From an uncultured Schlesneria sp. (GTDB taxonomy: Bacteria > Planctomycetota > Planctomycetia > Planctomycetales > Planctomycetaceae), in assembly GCA_903871875.1 (NCBI GenBank), contig CAIQIR010000010.1, positions 30,015-94,014 on the forward strand: DNA of 64,000 bases, written 5' to 3'. The notes under the pieces were generated by a model, which ran no database searches, was not told where the DNA came from, and saw only the letters and a list, made by a program, of their open reading frames with translations. Below, piece by piece: positions 63,893 to 64,000 of the stretch. The position numbers and the translations under genes are program-made. Every line of letters starts with the position of its first letter. Position 1 is the first letter of the stretch.

Positions 63893-64000
63893 CCAACGTC
63901 GATGTGAGCAGGGTGGTTAGGAAATGGCCAATGATTGACAAGGGAATGCAGGACACAGAACGCCCTGCGGAAGCCGGAACGCAAGGAGGCCGTAGGCCGA
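63864..64000 (+). mobile_element. Possible 5' end of a group II intron, continuing past the right edge
   Basis: From 63864 the sequence starts GTGTG, the group II intron 5' consensus GUGYG, exactly where the fusion-protein homology ends. The following 137 bases are non-coding and rich in short complementary pieces: AACCA/TGGTT (around 63891 and 63915), GCAGG/CCTGC and GGCC-GTA-GGCC near the right end. No intron-encoded reverse transcriptase is visible because the window ends. Boundary and class are unproven. Confidence 0.4.

Noticed and set aside
1..64000. CRISPR array, tRNA genes, integrase or transposase genes
   Set aside because: I looked for regularly spaced direct repeats, cloverleaf sequences and DDE or tyrosine-recombinase motifs and found none.

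Overview
The window is bacterial, gene-dense, about half G+C, and most likely from a member of the Planctomycetota. That placement is an inference from gene content (long secreted proteins of no known family, many PAS sensors, sigma-54 control, an Aas-like acyltransferase/ligase fusion). There is no rRNA or other marker to prove it. I found no tRNA, rRNA, CRISPR array or intact transposon.

Layout. 1-7 kb: a PAS histidine kinase cut by the left edge, a soluble PAS chemoreceptor, a DUF454 membrane protein, a LOG-family protein and a SYLF protein. 7.6-16 kb: a TIM-barrel protein, class I fructose-bisphosphate aldolase, a macrodomain protein, a three-domain acyltransferase/ACP/ligase, a C-terminal-haem cytochrome, a hypothetical protein and a universal stress protein (USP). 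16-26 kb: a P-type metal ATPase, a BON-like protein, Hsp20, a USP, a zinc alcohol dehydrogenase, a two-domain kinase, a DUF2267/flavodoxin/CBS operon and a cyclic-nucleotide-binding protein. 26.5-34.6 kb: a complete four-subunit NAD(P)-linked (group 3b-like) [NiFe] hydrogenase followed by its protease and hypA, B, C, D and E; hypF is absent. 34.6-40.4 kb, minus strand: USP, USP, ADP-forming acyl-CoA synthetase, PEP synthase. 40.8-46.3 kb: Nudix hydrolase, an NtrC-type sigma-54 activator, a coiled-coil protein, a flavin-binding protein and a second USP pair. 47-49.4 kb: an ABC exporter. 49.5-52.7 kb: a secreted hypothetical protein and an NtrB-like kinase. 53.4-59 kb, minus strand: a third USP pair, a DevCA/MacB-like exporter, an M50 site-2 protease with CBS domains and a small membrane protein. 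59.5-62.2 kb: a large hybrid histidine kinase. 63 kb: a membrane-fusion protein whose reading frame ends abruptly, possibly at the edge of a group II intron.

How it fits together. The content resembles a low-oxygen or energy-limitation survival island: fermentative H2 metabolism, acetyl-CoA to acetate ATP synthesis, PEP synthesis, aldolase, alcohol dehydrogenase, flavodoxin, small heat-shock protein, at least eight USPs, CBS proteins and a metal ATPase. It overlaps in kind with the mycobacterial DosR dormancy regulon. The most striking result is regulatory. Near-identical sigma-54 (-24/-12) promoters precede the aldolase gene, all three USP-pair operons and the NtrB-like kinase, with further good matches before the BON/Hsp20 genes, the coiled-coil protein and the ABC exporter. 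Five of them have a tandem palindromic element (two TGG-N11-CCA-like boxes 19 bp apart) whose second box is centred 117-129 bp upstream of the -12 element, where enhancers of NtrC-type activators sit. The NtrC-type regulator at 41.4-42.9 kb and the NtrB-like kinase at 51.9-52.7 kb are the natural candidates to drive this regulon.
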